A stretch of DNA of 64,000 nucleotides from Clostridiaceae bacterium (GCA_902363735.1 CABJBA010000007.1:62001-126000); one strand, 5' to 3'. Positions 13,581 to 22,199 are shown, counted from the first letter of the stretch. Program-made: numbers and translations. Notes: generated by a model from the letters alone, not told the origin.

Positions 13581-13967
13581 TTAAAATAATCCATGATTAT
13601 ATTTTATTTGCCCGTATAACATCATAAGAATACCAATTGCAAAGAAGCCGCCAAACACAATACCGCTTTTTGCACCGCCGATAAACAGGCTTGCCACGCC
13701 AGATAATAAACAACCAACACCTATCACTATCACTGCAATTCCCATAATTTGTGTATATGCTTTTTTATCGGCTTCATTAACTTTTGTATAATGGTAATCA
13801 TGCATAATATTTATTTTCTCTTTTACACATAGAAGAAATCCCCAATACATAAATAACAAACCAATTACACCCATAAATATTAGGATTAGTATATCTTCCA
13901 AATCAAACCACCCTTTTCTTTTATAAATTCCGATTTTATAAATCAATGATACTCCTATCACTACCAA
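13581..13967 (-). CDS. Small polytopic membrane protein (DUF3784-like)
   Basis: The 128-residue product has four hydrophobic segments: ILILIFMGVIGLLFMYWGFL, IMGIAVIVIGVGCLLSGVAS, IVFGGFFAIGILMMLYG and a short N-terminal one. Between the first pairs lies a conserved-looking KINIMHDYHYTKVNEADKKA cytoplasmic loop. The layout resembles DUF3784/SdpI-like small membrane proteins of Firmicutes. No strong ribosome binding site decides the start. Function is unknown. Confidence 0.5.
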   Translation of the reverse strand: MVVIGVSLIYKIGIYKRKGWFDLEDILILIFMGVIGLLFMYWGFLLCVKEKINIMHDYHYTKVNEADKKAYTQIMGIAVIVIGVGCLLSGVASLFIGGAKSGIVFGGFFAIGILMMLYGQIKYNHGLF

Positions 13968-14007
13968 CTATCAATATTAAGTTTTCAATGTACGCTGCTT
14001 TGTCAGA

Positions 14008-14046
14008 TCCTAATTTTGTAAACAATCTTAATAAATGGCCTACTAT
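14008..14046 (+). repeat. Promoter-proximal repeat module A
   Basis: This non-coding block closely resembles 14669-14706: both contain CTAATTT(T)GTAAA, then CTTAATA, six variable bases and CCT-purine-CTAT. Each lies about 60 bases upstream of a very short hydrophobic reading frame, so the pair appears duplicated. Confidence 0.55.
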
Positions 14047-14102
14047 CTTTTTAAAATTTGTTATAATATAATTGTATTAAAGAAAATTTCAGGAGGCCTC
14101 CC

Positions 14103-14204
14103 ATGTTCAGTTTTTTAGCTTTGATTGTTCCAATACTTGAAATATTTAAGTATGTTGTATATGTCATGGTTTTCCTATGTTGTATTAAGTATCTAAAAGA
14201 ATAA
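14103..14204 (+). CDS. Short hydrophobic peptide A (33 residues), possible type I toxin-like peptide
   Basis: The frame encodes MFSFLALIVPILEIFKYVVY and VMVFLCCIKYLKE: a single membrane helix with a charged C-terminal end, the build of type I toxin peptides. Its ribosome binding site lies inside the perfect palindrome GGAGGCCTCC (14092-14101), so it could be masked in mRNA. An AT-rich TATAAT-containing stretch lies at about 14062-14070. The upstream region is duplicated before peptide B. Confidence 0.45.
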   Translation: MFSFLALIVPILEIFKYVVYVMVFLCCIKYLKE

Positions 14205-14236
14205 TATCCTCTCTCCCTCCAGCCCCCCACTGCCAG

Positions 14237-14262
14237 TCAGGCCGGAAGGTTATGTAATGCTG
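14237..14262 (+). repeat. 26-base direct repeat, copy 2
   Basis: Exact match to 12614-12639. It lies just beyond the 3' end of the 59-residue leftward gene. Confidence 0.7.
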
Positions 14263-14268
14263 GACTTA

Positions 14269-14448
14269 TCAAAATAAACTTATCGCTTTCTTGCTATCAT
14301 CAAAATCCATGTCGGTGATGTCTGCCGTAACCACACTGCAATCTGGTTCCTGTTCATCAATTTGTGAATCTGTTACCCCTGCGCAAAACCTCACCGTTGC
14401 TCCTGCTGGAAACATCTCAAGCAATGCAATTAATTCATAGTTTTTCAT
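14269..14448 (-). CDS. Small phage-like acidic protein (59 residues)
   Basis: The chosen start is MKNYELIALLEMFPAGATVR, because a GAGGAAGG ribosome binding site lies 7 bases upstream; the longer frame begins inside that site. The sequence ends in an acidic segment (DITDMDFDDSKKAISLF). The opening resembles that of the next small gene to the right (MKFEILYLLARLRHVFPDN), suggesting two relatives. Function is unknown. Confidence 0.5.
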   Translation of the reverse strand: MKNYELIALLEMFPAGATVRFCAGVTDSQIDEQEPDCSVVTADITDMDFDDSKKAISLF

Positions 14449-14524
14449 ATTATTTCCTTCCTCCGTCAAATCCTAATTATCTGTACGTAACGAGATTGTT
14501 AATTCGATACGGAACAAATCCGCC

Positions 14525-14644
14525 TCAATAATACATTTCTTTGACTGTATCCTTTTCTGGCTTGCCAAACACGAATGTTCCTTTGTGATTGTCCGGAAAC
14601 ACATGCCTCAATCTTGCCAGCAAATACAATATCTCAAATTTCAT
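14525..14644 (-). CDS. Small phage-like protein (39 residues)
   Basis: The start MKFEILYLLARLRHVFPDNH has a GAAGGT site upstream; the longer frame to 14719 includes no better signal. The product ends KPEKDTVKEMYY. Its N-terminus parallels that of the 59-residue neighbour. Confidence 0.42.
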   Translation of the reverse strand: MKFEILYLLARLRHVFPDNHKGTFVFGKPEKDTVKEMYY

Positions 14645-14668
14645 AACGTACCTTCTTTTTTCTGAAAT

Positions 14669-14706
14669 TCTAATTTGTAAAAGACTCTTAATACTCAACC
14701 TGCTAT
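14669..14706 (+). repeat. Promoter-proximal repeat module B
   Basis: Second copy of the block at 14008-14046, with the same ordered elements (CTAATTTGTAAA, CTTAATA, CCTGCTAT). It precedes hydrophobic peptide B. Confidence 0.55.
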
Positions 14707-14752
14707 TATTTTTAAGCAATCTGTTATATACTTTAAAAAAGGAGATTTTAAA

Positions 14753-14839
14753 ATGTATAGTCTGCTTGATATAGCCATAGATATAATTGATTTTCTTTTT
14801 GATCTTTGGATAATATTTGTCCCTCCAAAGAAAAAATAA
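14753..14839 (+). CDS. Short hydrophobic peptide B (28 residues)
   Basis: The frame MYSLLDIAIDIIDFLFDLWI then IFVPPKKK has an AAAGGAG ribosome binding site and encodes an amphipathic/hydrophobic helix with a basic tail. Its upstream sequence is a diverged copy of that before peptide A. Confidence 0.42.
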   Translation: MYSLLDIAIDIIDFLFDLWIIFVPPKKK

Positions 14840-14845
14840 ATAGCA

Positions 14846-15010
14846 TTATTTAGTCTTCCTCATCTGCTCCGCCGGCTCAAAATTCATCCGCAACGTCTCC
14901 ACTTTCGGAAGGCCGTTCTGCGCCCTGGCCGGGATCTGCAATTTCCTCCAATCCTTCAAATACCTCTTAGGACACGATGGTATAAAACAACTTTGGTTAC
15001 ATACACACAT
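14846..15010 (-). CDS. Small Cys-containing phage-like protein (54 residues), doubtful
   Basis: The frame MCVCNQSCFIPSCPKRYLKD continues to MNFEPAEQMRKTK. Four cysteines near the N-terminus suggest metal binding. No clear ribosome binding site precedes the ATG, so the gene may be truncated at its 5' end. Confidence 0.38.
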   Translation of the reverse strand: MCVCNQSCFIPSCPKRYLKDWRKLQIPARAQNGLPKVETLRMNFEPAEQMRKTK

Positions 15011-15192
15011 TTCGGATACGCAGATGGAAAAGTGGATAAACTGGAATCATATTACAATGCAGTCAAAATGCAGTCAAATGATAATATCATACCTCTCAAA
15101 CACGCATAAACATAGGATTTAGAAAAGTCATAAAAAAGTAATATGCTTTTTGACTGCCTTCGTTGTATAATGTTGAAAAAGGAGGTTTTGAT

Positions 15193-15888
15193 ATGCAGAA
15201 TATTTTAGTATGTGACGATGATAAGCAAATTGTAGAAGCAATTGATATATACCTGACAGGAGAAGGTTTTCATGTAATCAAGGCTTATGACGGTTTTGAG
15301 GCCCTGGGACTTTTAGAGGATAACGAAGTAGACTTAATGATTCTGGATGTAATGATGCCTGGGCTTGACGGTATCCGTACCACATTAAAGGTCCGTGAAA
15401 CCAGCAGCATTCCCATTATTATCCTTTCCGCAAAGTCTGAGGATACGGATAAGATTCTGGGATTAAACATCGGGGCAGACGATTATATCACCAAACCTTT
15501 TAATCCTTTAGAACTGGTAGCCAGAGTAAAATCCCAGCTTCGCCGCTACACTCAGCTTGGAAATATGAACCAGCAGCCTTCCGGGCAGGTTTACAAATGC
15601 GGAGGCCTGGCGATTAATGACGACAATAAAGAAGTTTATGTGGACGGGGAACTGATCAAGCTGACTCCCATTGAATATAACATCCTTCTTCTTCTGGTGA
15701 AAAATACCGGAAAGGTATTTTCCATTGATGAAATATATGAGCAGATCTGGAATGAGGAAGCAATTGGAGCGGACAATACTGTGGCTGTTCACATCCGCCA
15801 TATCAGAGAAAAAATTGAAATCAACCCCAGAGAGCCCCGCTATTTAAAGGTGGTGTGGGGAGTTGGCTACAAGATCGAAAAACAATAG
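15193..15888 (+). CDS. OmpR/PhoB-family response regulator
   Basis: The 231-residue protein starts at MQNILVCDDDKQ, where an AAGGAGG site lies 8 bases upstream; the longer frame begins before this site. The receiver domain has the acidic pocket Asp8-Asp9, phosphoacceptor Asp52 (MILDVMMPG), the Ser of IIILSAKSED and the Lys of YITKPFNP. The C-terminal winged helix ends in the usual VWGVGYKIEKQ. It is followed at 8 bases by a histidine kinase, so the two form one operon. The domain set resembles VanR-type regulators of cell envelope functions, but the target is unknown. A TATAAT lies at 15169-15174. Confidence 0.93.
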   Translation: MQNILVCDDDKQIVEAIDIYLTGEGFHVIKAYDGFEALGLLEDNEVDLMILDVMMPGLDGIRTTLKVRETSSIPIIILSAKSEDTDKILGLNIGADDYITKPFNPLELVARVKSQLRRYTQLGNMNQQPSGQVYKCGGLAINDDNKEVYVDGELIKLTPIEYNILLLLVKNTGKVFSIDEIYEQIWNEEAIGADNTVAVHIRHIREKIEINPREPRYLKVVWGVGYKIEKQ

Positions 15889-15896
15889 GAGTTCCC

Positions 15897-18164
15897 ATGA
15901 AAAAGAAAAAAGAAGCTGCGGTCATCCTGCATGTACTTTTCTCCCTTTTTATCGTTATCGGTGTTACCATCATGTACAACAATGTGCATTATGGAGAGGG
16001 TATCCGCTGGATCACCCAGGAGACTTATGAAGATACTCCTGCCTTTACACGGCAGTTTAAAGCTGATATCGATGAGATTTTCAACTATGTAAAATATAAG
16101 GAAGTGTTCGAAACCGACGGAAAACTGGATTACACAAAGCCCATTATTCAGGTCACCGAAGGGCCTGGAATAGTGAAACAGTATACGGTGGACGAAATGA
16201 TCCGGCGGGCCAAATCTCTTGGCCTTTATCTTAATGAGCAGTTTAAGGTGAGCGGAAACCGCCCTGCCTCCAGTGAGGGGAATTTAGACGTAAGAGTAGA
16301 TTACAGAGCCTACGAACCTGATTTTCAGGCTGCAGAGCCCGGAGATTCTTTTCTCTCTCTGGACCAGCTTTCCTATGAAGTTCTTTCCCATCTGGGCAAT
16401 TACTATTCCTTTTATTACCGCTTTATCCAAAATCCCAGTAATTTAAAATTTGAAGTCCGCTATCAGAACACAGATCAGGATTTTAAGCTTTACGCAAATG
16501 TGTCCGGGAAATCCTTAGAAGACTTTAAGCTCATGGGAAAATATATTTACGTCACTGGAGAAGCACTCTATGTAGATTCCAACCTGACCATTGTTCCCAA
16601 GAATATTTCTTCCCAGCTGGAAAACAGGAACCCCTATAATAACAGTAATTACCACATGCTCGCCGCTGTGGATACTTCATATCCTTATACAGATACTTAC
16701 ACCCAGGCTGCTGCTAACTATGAACACATGCGCCTGCTGTTTATTATAGGGATCATAAGTCTATGTCTGGGAATACTGGGCTGTATGGCTACCTTGTATC
16801 TTATGGTGAGCCTGACCATTCATCAGGTCCATAATCAGGGCCCGGGCCAGCTTGGCCCTATGGACCGGCTTCCCGGAGAAGGTTTTCTCCTTCTCCTTTT
16901 GGCCGCTGCCGCCCTCGCCGTATTGATCTCCCGGTTTCTGGCGTATAAAGTCATTCATCTGTTTCTTCCAGATGAGCAGTGGCACTACGGAGAGCTGGTT
17001 CTGCAGGTCCTGATTTATTACACGTCAGGCCTGATGGGGGCTTTAAACCTTTTGAAAAGATATCAGGCAGGTACTCTCTGGAACGGAAGCCTGACCTTCA
17101 GAATCCTTAGAAATATATCTCTCTACGTGAAGGACCGGCGCTTTACCTCCCGGATTATGCTTTTTTACAGCCTGTTTACAGGCTTTAATACTGTAATGGT
17201 CCTGGCCTTTTCCTTCCTGTTGTTTACTTATGACAATCTGGCCTCCCGAATTCTCATGGGCGCCTTAGTCCTGGTGTTTCTTTCTCTGAATTTTCTTGTT
17301 TTCCATCAGATGTATAAAAATGCCTGGGAAACAGACCAGATCAATGATGCCTTATTAAATATCTCACAGGGCCAGACTGCTTACAAAATCGATACAGAAA
17401 AATTCAACGGAAAAGAACGGGAGCTGGCGGAAAATATTAACCACGTCAGTTTTGGACTGGAAACAGCCCTTCAGGAAAAGGTGCGGAGCGAGCGGTTAAA
17501 GGCAGATCTTATCACCAATGTATCCCATGATATCAAAACCCCTCTCACCTCCATTATCAACTATGTGGATCTTATCAAGCGGGAACAGATTCAAGAACCC
17601 AGAATTCAGGGGTATTTAGAAGTATTAGAGCAGAAGACTCAGAGGTTAAAGACTCTGACCGAAGATCTGGTAGAAGCTTCCAAGGCCAGTTCCGGCAACT
17701 TAAAGCTGGAAATCACCAGCATTGACTTTGTGGAACTGATCTATCAGACCAACGGGGAGTTTGAAGAAAAGTTCGCTCTCCGCCATCTGGAGCTGGTGTC
17801 TTCCCTGCCCGATGAATCTATGCTGATCGAAGCCGACGGGCGATATTTATGGAGAGTCCTTGAAAATCTCTATAACAATGCATTCAAATATGCTATGGAA
17901 CGAAGCCGGGTATATGTAGATATGAAAAGAGAGGCAGACATGGCTGTTTTCACCATGAAGAATATTTCTGAAAATCCTTTAAACATTCAGGCGGACGAAC
18001 TGACCGAACGTTTCGTCCGCGGTGATGTTGCCAGGACCACCGAAGGAAGCGGCCTGGGAATTTCCATTGCCAAAAGCCTGACTGAGCTCCAGGATGGAAG
18101 CTTTAACCTTTATATCGACGGGGATTTATTTAAGGCAGAGGTGGCATTTCCTATTAAGAAATAA
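15897..18164 (+). CDS. Membrane sensor histidine kinase
   Basis: The 755-residue protein starts at MKKKKEAAVILHVLF behind TAGGAG. It has an N-terminal helix, an extracellular domain of about 250 residues, then at least five membrane helices (LLFIIGIISLCLGILGCMAT, FLLLLLAAAALAVLISRFLA, LQVLIYYTSGLMGALN and two more near 415-480). The cytoplasmic part has a HisKA motif with the phosphorylated His in NVSHDIKTPLTS and a HATPase with N-box YNNAFKYA and G-box GSGLGISIAK. The multi-helix middle region is larger than in simple two-helix sensors. Partner: the response regulator just upstream. Its 3' end overlaps the convergent MATE gene by 11 bases. Confidence 0.92.
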   Translation: MKKKKEAAVILHVLFSLFIVIGVTIMYNNVHYGEGIRWITQETYEDTPAFTRQFKADIDEIFNYVKYKEVFETDGKLDYTKPIIQVTEGPGIVKQYTVDEMIRRAKSLGLYLNEQFKVSGNRPASSEGNLDVRVDYRAYEPDFQAAEPGDSFLSLDQLSYEVLSHLGNYYSFYYRFIQNPSNLKFEVRYQNTDQDFKLYANVSGKSLEDFKLMGKYIYVTGEALYVDSNLTIVPKNISSQLENRNPYNNSNYHMLAAVDTSYPYTDTYTQAAANYEHMRLLFIIGIISLCLGILGCMATLYLMVSLTIHQVHNQGPGQLGPMDRLPGEGFLLLLLAAAALAVLISRFLAYKVIHLFLPDEQWHYGELVLQVLIYYTSGLMGALNLLKRYQAGTLWNGSLTFRILRNISLYVKDRRFTSRIMLFYSLFTGFNTVMVLAFSFLLFTYDNLASRILMGALVLVFLSLNFLVFHQMYKNAWETDQINDALLNISQGQTAYKIDTEKFNGKERELAENINHVSFGLETALQEKVRSERLKADLITNVSHDIKTPLTSIINYVDLIKREQIQEPRIQGYLEVLEQKTQRLKTLTEDLVEASKASSGNLKLEITSIDFVELIYQTNGEFEEKFALRHLELVSSLPDESMLIEADGRYLWRVLENLYNNAFKYAMERSRVYVDMKREADMAVFTMKNISENPLNIQADELTERFVRGDVARTTEGSGLGISIAKSLTELQDGSFNLYIDGDLFKAEVAFPIKK

Positions 18165-19509
18165 GCCGTATCCTCTCCCACTTTCCTGTAATATACCTGA
18201 AAAATGAAATGAGGTAATTAGCCAGCCAGCCTATAGGAACTGCAAACCAGACAGCCCGGACACCTATGACAGGAGCAAAAACTGCTGCAAAGGACACACG
18301 TATGGCCAGATTTACCAGATTAGCAACAGTAAATACGGCAACATCTCCCGCCCCTCTTAAGAGTCCGTCTGTAACCGACTTTAGCCCTATAAGTGCATAG
18401 AAAAATGAAATAAACCGAATATAATCCATCCCTATTCCAAAGGCTTCCTCTCCGCTGCCTTCCTTTAAAAAGCTTCGGACCAGAATGTCTCCCCAGAAAT
18501 ACATGAGCAGACAGATCACCACTGCAAAAAAGCCTATAAAGACATAGCAGTACCGGTATCCTTTTTTTACACGATCCGTTCTCCCTGCTCCCATGTTTTG
18601 GGCTGTATAAGTGGACATAGCACTTCCTAATGCCAGCATGGGCACAATGCAGGTGGACTCAATGCGGGTACCTGCAGCAAAGCCTGCCATGACTGCAGAC
18701 CCGAATACATTGACTATTGACTGTACCAAAAGCATTCCCACATGGACAATGGACTGCTGGAGGGTGGAAGGAACGGCAACCCGCATCATTTGAAGGGTAA
18801 TATTCCAGTCATAAAGCCGGAAAGGTTCTTCCGTCTCATAGGACTTTAAACGTTTTCTTAAAACAACAAAAGAAAGCACGGCAGATAGTCCCTGTGCAAT
18901 AAGGGTGGCAATGGCAACCCCCGGAACACCCATGAAAAACCTGATTACAAAAACCAGGTCCAAAACCACGTTCAAAGCCGAGGAGAAAATCAGCAGGTAC
19001 AAGGGTGTTCTGGAATCTCCCATCGCCTGAAAAACCGATGCCTGCACATTGTAGAGGAACAAAAAAGGCAGCCCCATAAAGTAAATACCCAGATACATAG
19101 CCGCATCATGAAGAACATTTTCAGGAGTGTTCATCCACCTTAAAATCTGAGTATTAAAAAGAAGCCCAAGACCGCCCAGCACGACTCCCACTACCAGAAA
19201 GTTGATGAGAGTCGTGGATATGGCGGTCTTCATGTTTCCCACCTGTCCTGCCCCCAAAAACTGGGAGATAACCACGGCGCTTCCTATACCTCCCCCTACT
19301 GCAATGGCAATAAAAACATTGGTAATGGAATAAGATGCCCCGACAGAGGCCAAGGCCTCTTCCCCTATAAAGCGCCCCACTACCACAGAGTCTATAATAT
19401 TATAAAGCTGCTGAAATAAATTTCCCAGAATCATGGGAAGGGCGAAGATGAGCAGAGCCTTTCCCGGAGAATCTGTTATCATATTAATTGTTTTTTTCTG
19501 CATTTTCAT
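18154..19509 (-). CDS. MATE-family multidrug exporter
   Basis: The 451-residue protein has the twelve-helix pattern of MATE transporters, starting with GKALLIFALPMILGNLFQQL and containing NIIDSVVVGRFIGEEALASV, the hallmark segment of the NorM/DinF-like group, and the second-half counterpart. Na+- or H+-driven export of cationic compounds is the family function; the substrate is not predictable here. A start two codons downstream is equally good with respect to AAGGGG. The gene is convergent with the kinase gene and lies 21 bases from the NlpC/P60 gene on the same strand, possibly in one transcript. Confidence 0.9.
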   Translation of the reverse strand: MKMQKKTINMITDSPGKALLIFALPMILGNLFQQLYNIIDSVVVGRFIGEEALASVGASYSITNVFIAIAVGGGIGSAVVISQFLGAGQVGNMKTAISTTLINFLVVGVVLGGLGLLFNTQILRWMNTPENVLHDAAMYLGIYFMGLPFLFLYNVQASVFQAMGDSRTPLYLLIFSSALNVVLDLVFVIRFFMGVPGVAIATLIAQGLSAVLSFVVLRKRLKSYETEEPFRLYDWNITLQMMRVAVPSTLQQSIVHVGMLLVQSIVNVFGSAVMAGFAAGTRIESTCIVPMLALGSAMSTYTAQNMGAGRTDRVKKGYRYCYVFIGFFAVVICLLMYFWGDILVRSFLKEGSGEEAFGIGMDYIRFISFFYALIGLKSVTDGLLRGAGDVAVFTVANLVNLAIRVSFAAVFAPVIGVRAVWFAVPIGWLANYLISFFRYITGKWERIRLIS

Positions 19510-19530
19510 ACCCCTTATTCTTAGCCGTTC

Positions 19531-21060
19531 TTAACCGAATATACGCCATCCGCAGATAAAGTTGTTTTTCCACCATGAACTAAGAGAGCGCTCCACCACC
19601 TTTCCGTGACTGGATGAAGCATCAATAACGGTTCCCCCTCCTGATACAATCCCCACATGGCCGCTGACCACAATAATATCTCCTGCCTTTAAGCTTCCAA
19701 AGCTGGTGATCTTCGTATATTTTCCTACATTTCTCCAGCCGGAAGAGGTTAAATAGCTTTGCCGCACTCCCGCCTGATTTAAAGCCCAGTACACAAACCC
19801 GGAACAGTCAAAGGAGCCGGGGCCTTTTGATCCCCATACATAGGGGCGTCCTACTTTGGATCTTGCTATGGATAAAAGACCACTCACCCCTGAACCGCCC
19901 TTAACAGTTCCGTTCTTTTCTGAGCCACCTGATGAGCCCGATGAACCTGCTGACTTGGCACCGCTTCCCGTAAGTTTTGCCATAGTCTGCTGCCCAACAG
20001 AACCGTCTGCTCCAAGTCCATTTGCCGACTGGAAATTCTTTACGGCTTTTTCCGTTACTTCGCCGTAATAGCCAGTTACATTGGCCGAAGCAAGATAACC
20101 GTATTTATTTAAAAGCTGCTGTATCCTGGTGACAGAATCCCCCTGCTCTCCCAAAGACATGCCGTTTGGCTGGGCCTGGGCACTGGTTAAAGTGATTCTG
20201 GTAGAAGGCCCCAGATAACCGTCTACCACCAGGTCATTTCGGGACTGAAACTGCTTAACCGCCGTCACTGTATCAGCTCCATATGCGCCGTCCGGTTCTG
20301 TCGTAAGATATCCCAGCTCCATAAGCCGCTTCTGGGAAGATAAGACCACCTCACTCTTTTCCCCGTAGGCCAGGAAATTGGGCTTTATATCATCGCTGTA
20401 AAGCAGGTATGTAGTCTGACGTCCCACCTTGCCGTCTATTGTCAGGCCATTGATTTCCTGAAGCTTCTTAACGGCACCTTCCGTTTCATCTCCAAAGCTT
20501 CCGTTTACCTGAGCAGAAGCGGCCAGATACCCCAGTTCATAGAGACGGGTCTGGATTCTTAAGATGTCATCCCCCTCTACGCCCTTTGATACTGCGTAGT
20601 ATTTGGCAGAAGGGGACATAATGGCACTTAAGGTTTCAGGTCCCACAATTCCGTCCTGAACCAGGCCATTCTGGCGCTGGAAAGTCCGGATAGACGCATC
20701 CGTCACATTTCCAAAGTAATGGGTGGGTTCATCATTGTCCATGAAACCCAGGGCCATCAGACGCTCCTGAAGGCTTGCCACAATAGGGTGCTCCACTCCG
20801 TTTCGCAGATACTCAGGAATGGGATTTTCCTTTAATTCCGGGACATCTTCTATTTCCGGCAGCAATCCTCCGCTCTGGTCCAGAATGCGGACCAGCTGTT
20901 CCTTTTTTTCTTCTGTTATAGTCACAATGGAGGGTGTAGCTTCCCGGCCCGAAACTGCTGCTTTATCCGTCTTTTCACATCCCGACAACAGTGTCATAGC
21001 CACTGCCGCCAATAAGGCGGAGTGGGAAAAACGCCTTTTCCATAATATATTAATATGCAT
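19531..21060 (-). CDS. Lipoprotein peptidoglycan hydrolase: four PG-binding repeats plus NlpC/P60
   Basis: The 509-residue protein opens with a signal peptide ending in the lipobox LLSGC (Cys about residue 28). Four PG_binding_1 repeats follow at about 90-365, each with an LxxLGY...GxxGxxTxxAVKxFQ pattern and ending in DGxVGxxT. A Gly/Ser-rich linker leads to an NlpC/P60 domain (about 395-509) with the catalytic Cys in SFDCSGFVYWAL, the His in SGHVGIVSG and a third residue in the DASSSHGKV segment. It should be a membrane-anchored gamma-D-glutamyl endopeptidase acting on cell-wall stem peptides. Four repeats is more than in most homologues. A start at 21060 is taken, though no strong ribosome binding site is visible. 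Confidence 0.9.
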   Translation of the reverse strand: MHINILWKRRFSHSALLAAVAMTLLSGCEKTDKAAVSGREATPSIVTITEEKKEQLVRILDQSGGLLPEIEDVPELKENPIPEYLRNGVEHPIVASLQERLMALGFMDNDEPTHYFGNVTDASIRTFQRQNGLVQDGIVGPETLSAIMSPSAKYYAVSKGVEGDDILRIQTRLYELGYLAASAQVNGSFGDETEGAVKKLQEINGLTIDGKVGRQTTYLLYSDDIKPNFLAYGEKSEVVLSSQKRLMELGYLTTEPDGAYGADTVTAVKQFQSRNDLVVDGYLGPSTRITLTSAQAQPNGMSLGEQGDSVTRIQQLLNKYGYLASANVTGYYGEVTEKAVKNFQSANGLGADGSVGQQTMAKLTGSGAKSAGSSGSSGGSEKNGTVKGGSGVSGLLSIARSKVGRPYVWGSKGPGSFDCSGFVYWALNQAGVRQSYLTSSGWRNVGKYTKITSFGSLKAGDIIVVSGHVGIVSGGGTVIDASSSHGKVVERSLSSWWKNNFICGWRIFG

Positions 21061-21138
21061 TTAACCGATTCCTTTCCTATGTAAAATCAGGTCTATTCTA
21101 CCACAAATGTGTCGAAAAAGGAAAGAGAATTTATATCA

Positions 21139-21167
21139 TTGTACTATATGGAAGATTGTGCTATATT
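21139..21167 (+). promoter_or_regulatory. Promoter of the ZIP transporter gene
   Basis: TTGTAC (21139-21144), 17 bases, TATATT (21162-21167), about 60 bases upstream of the start; AAAGGAGG precedes the ATG. Confidence 0.6.
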
Positions 21168-21225
21168 AAAAAAAGATAGCTCTCAAATGAAAATAGATTG
21201 AGTAAATACAAAAAGGAGGATTTAT

Positions 21226-22032
21226 ATGACACCAATTTTATGGGCTGCCGGAGGCACCGGCTTCACATTTCTTATGACAACCTTAGGGGCTGCACTGGTA
21301 TTTTTCTTTCGAAATGAGGTCAGTCAGTCTATCCAGAAGATTTTTCTGGGCTTTGCTGCAGGAGTTATGATTGCAGCTTCCGTCTGGTCTCTTCTCATTC
21401 CGGCAATCGAAGAAGCAGAAGCCATGGGGCAGATTGGCTGGATCCCTGCTGCAGGAGGCTTTATTCTGGGAGTGGCATTCCTTATTATTTTAGATTCTCT
21501 TCTGCCTCATCTCCATCCGGATATGAGCCAGACAAGGAACAATGAAGCGGAGGGAATCTCTTCCACCTGGAAGCGGACTACCCTTCTTGTCATGGCAGTT
21601 ACCCTTCACAACATTCCCGAAGGTATGGCAGTAGGTCTGGCCTTTGCTCTTGCCGCTCAGCAGGGAGGTGATTCTTCCAGCCTTTCTGCTGCCATTGCTC
21701 TTGCAATTGGAATCGGCATACAAAACTTTCCGGAAGGCGCCGCCATCTCCCTTCCCTTAAGACAGGAAGGCCTCTCTTCCGGAAAAGCATTTTTCCGGGG
21801 AAGCATGTCCGGTCTCGTAGAGCCGGTATTTGGCATTCTTACGGTAATTATTGCAGGAAGTGTGGCTCCCCTTATGCCCTGGCTGCTTTCCTTTGCTGCC
21901 GGAGCTATGATATATGTGGTTGTAGAAGAACTGATTCCCGAAGCCCACTTAGGGGAACATTCCAATGCGGGAACCCTGGGAGTGATGGCTGGATTTTTGA
22001 TTATGATGATTTTAGACGTAGCTCTTGGGTGA
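21226..22032 (+). CDS. ZIP-family divalent metal transporter
   Basis: The 268-residue protein has eight hydrophobic helices. The two metal-binding helices carry the family motifs HNIPEGMAVG (about residues 128-137) and NFPEGAAISLPL (about 167-178). A short cytosolic loop with LPHLHPDMSQ precedes them. It belongs to the GufA/ZupT group, which imports zinc and other divalent cations down their gradient. The gene is alone, with its own promoter and terminator. No Zur or Fur box was recognised. Confidence 0.92.
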   Translation: MTPILWAAGGTGFTFLMTTLGAALVFFFRNEVSQSIQKIFLGFAAGVMIAASVWSLLIPAIEEAEAMGQIGWIPAAGGFILGVAFLIILDSLLPHLHPDMSQTRNNEAEGISSTWKRTTLLVMAVTLHNIPEGMAVGLAFALAAQQGGDSSSLSAAIALAIGIGIQNFPEGAAISLPLRQEGLSSGKAFFRGSMSGLVEPVFGILTVIIAGSVAPLMPWLLSFAAGAMIYVVVEELIPEAHLGEHSNAGTLGVMAGFLIMMILDVALG

Positions 22033-22056
22033 GACGGAATAAAACAGTTAAAACAC

Positions 22057-22096
22057 GGAGGTTTGGCAGTACAAAAAGCTGCTGGGCCTCCTTTTG
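22057..22096 (+). terminator. Terminator after the ZIP gene
   Basis: GGAGG (22057-22061) and an imperfect GTTTGGCAG/CTGCTGGGC extension pair with CCTCC (22087-22091), followed by TTTT. Confidence 0.6.
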
Positions 22097-22149
22097 TTTA
22101 TAAAAAGCGAAAGATTTCTATAACAAAATCAAAATTTTTATTATTCCTG

Positions 22150-22199
22150 TTGACAAATGATTTAAAAAATCATATCATTGTATTAACCACTTAATACAA
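22150..22199 (+). promoter_or_regulatory. Promoter and YtrA-type operator of the GntR/ABC operon
   Basis: TTGACA (22150-22155), 17 bases and TATCAT (22173-22178) form a near-consensus promoter. Immediately behind it TTGTATTA (22178-22185), a 6-base spacer and TAATACAA (22192-22199) form a perfect palindrome, the operator type bound by YtrA-subfamily GntR regulators. A second dyad ATGATTT/AAATCAT lies between the boxes. Confidence 0.78.

Noticed and set aside
14985..15110. Rightward frame without a start reading YADGKVDKLESYYNAVKMQS
   Set aside because: It looks like the tail of a lost gene, possibly a recombinase, but no motif is present and it overlaps a leftward small frame, so no call is made.
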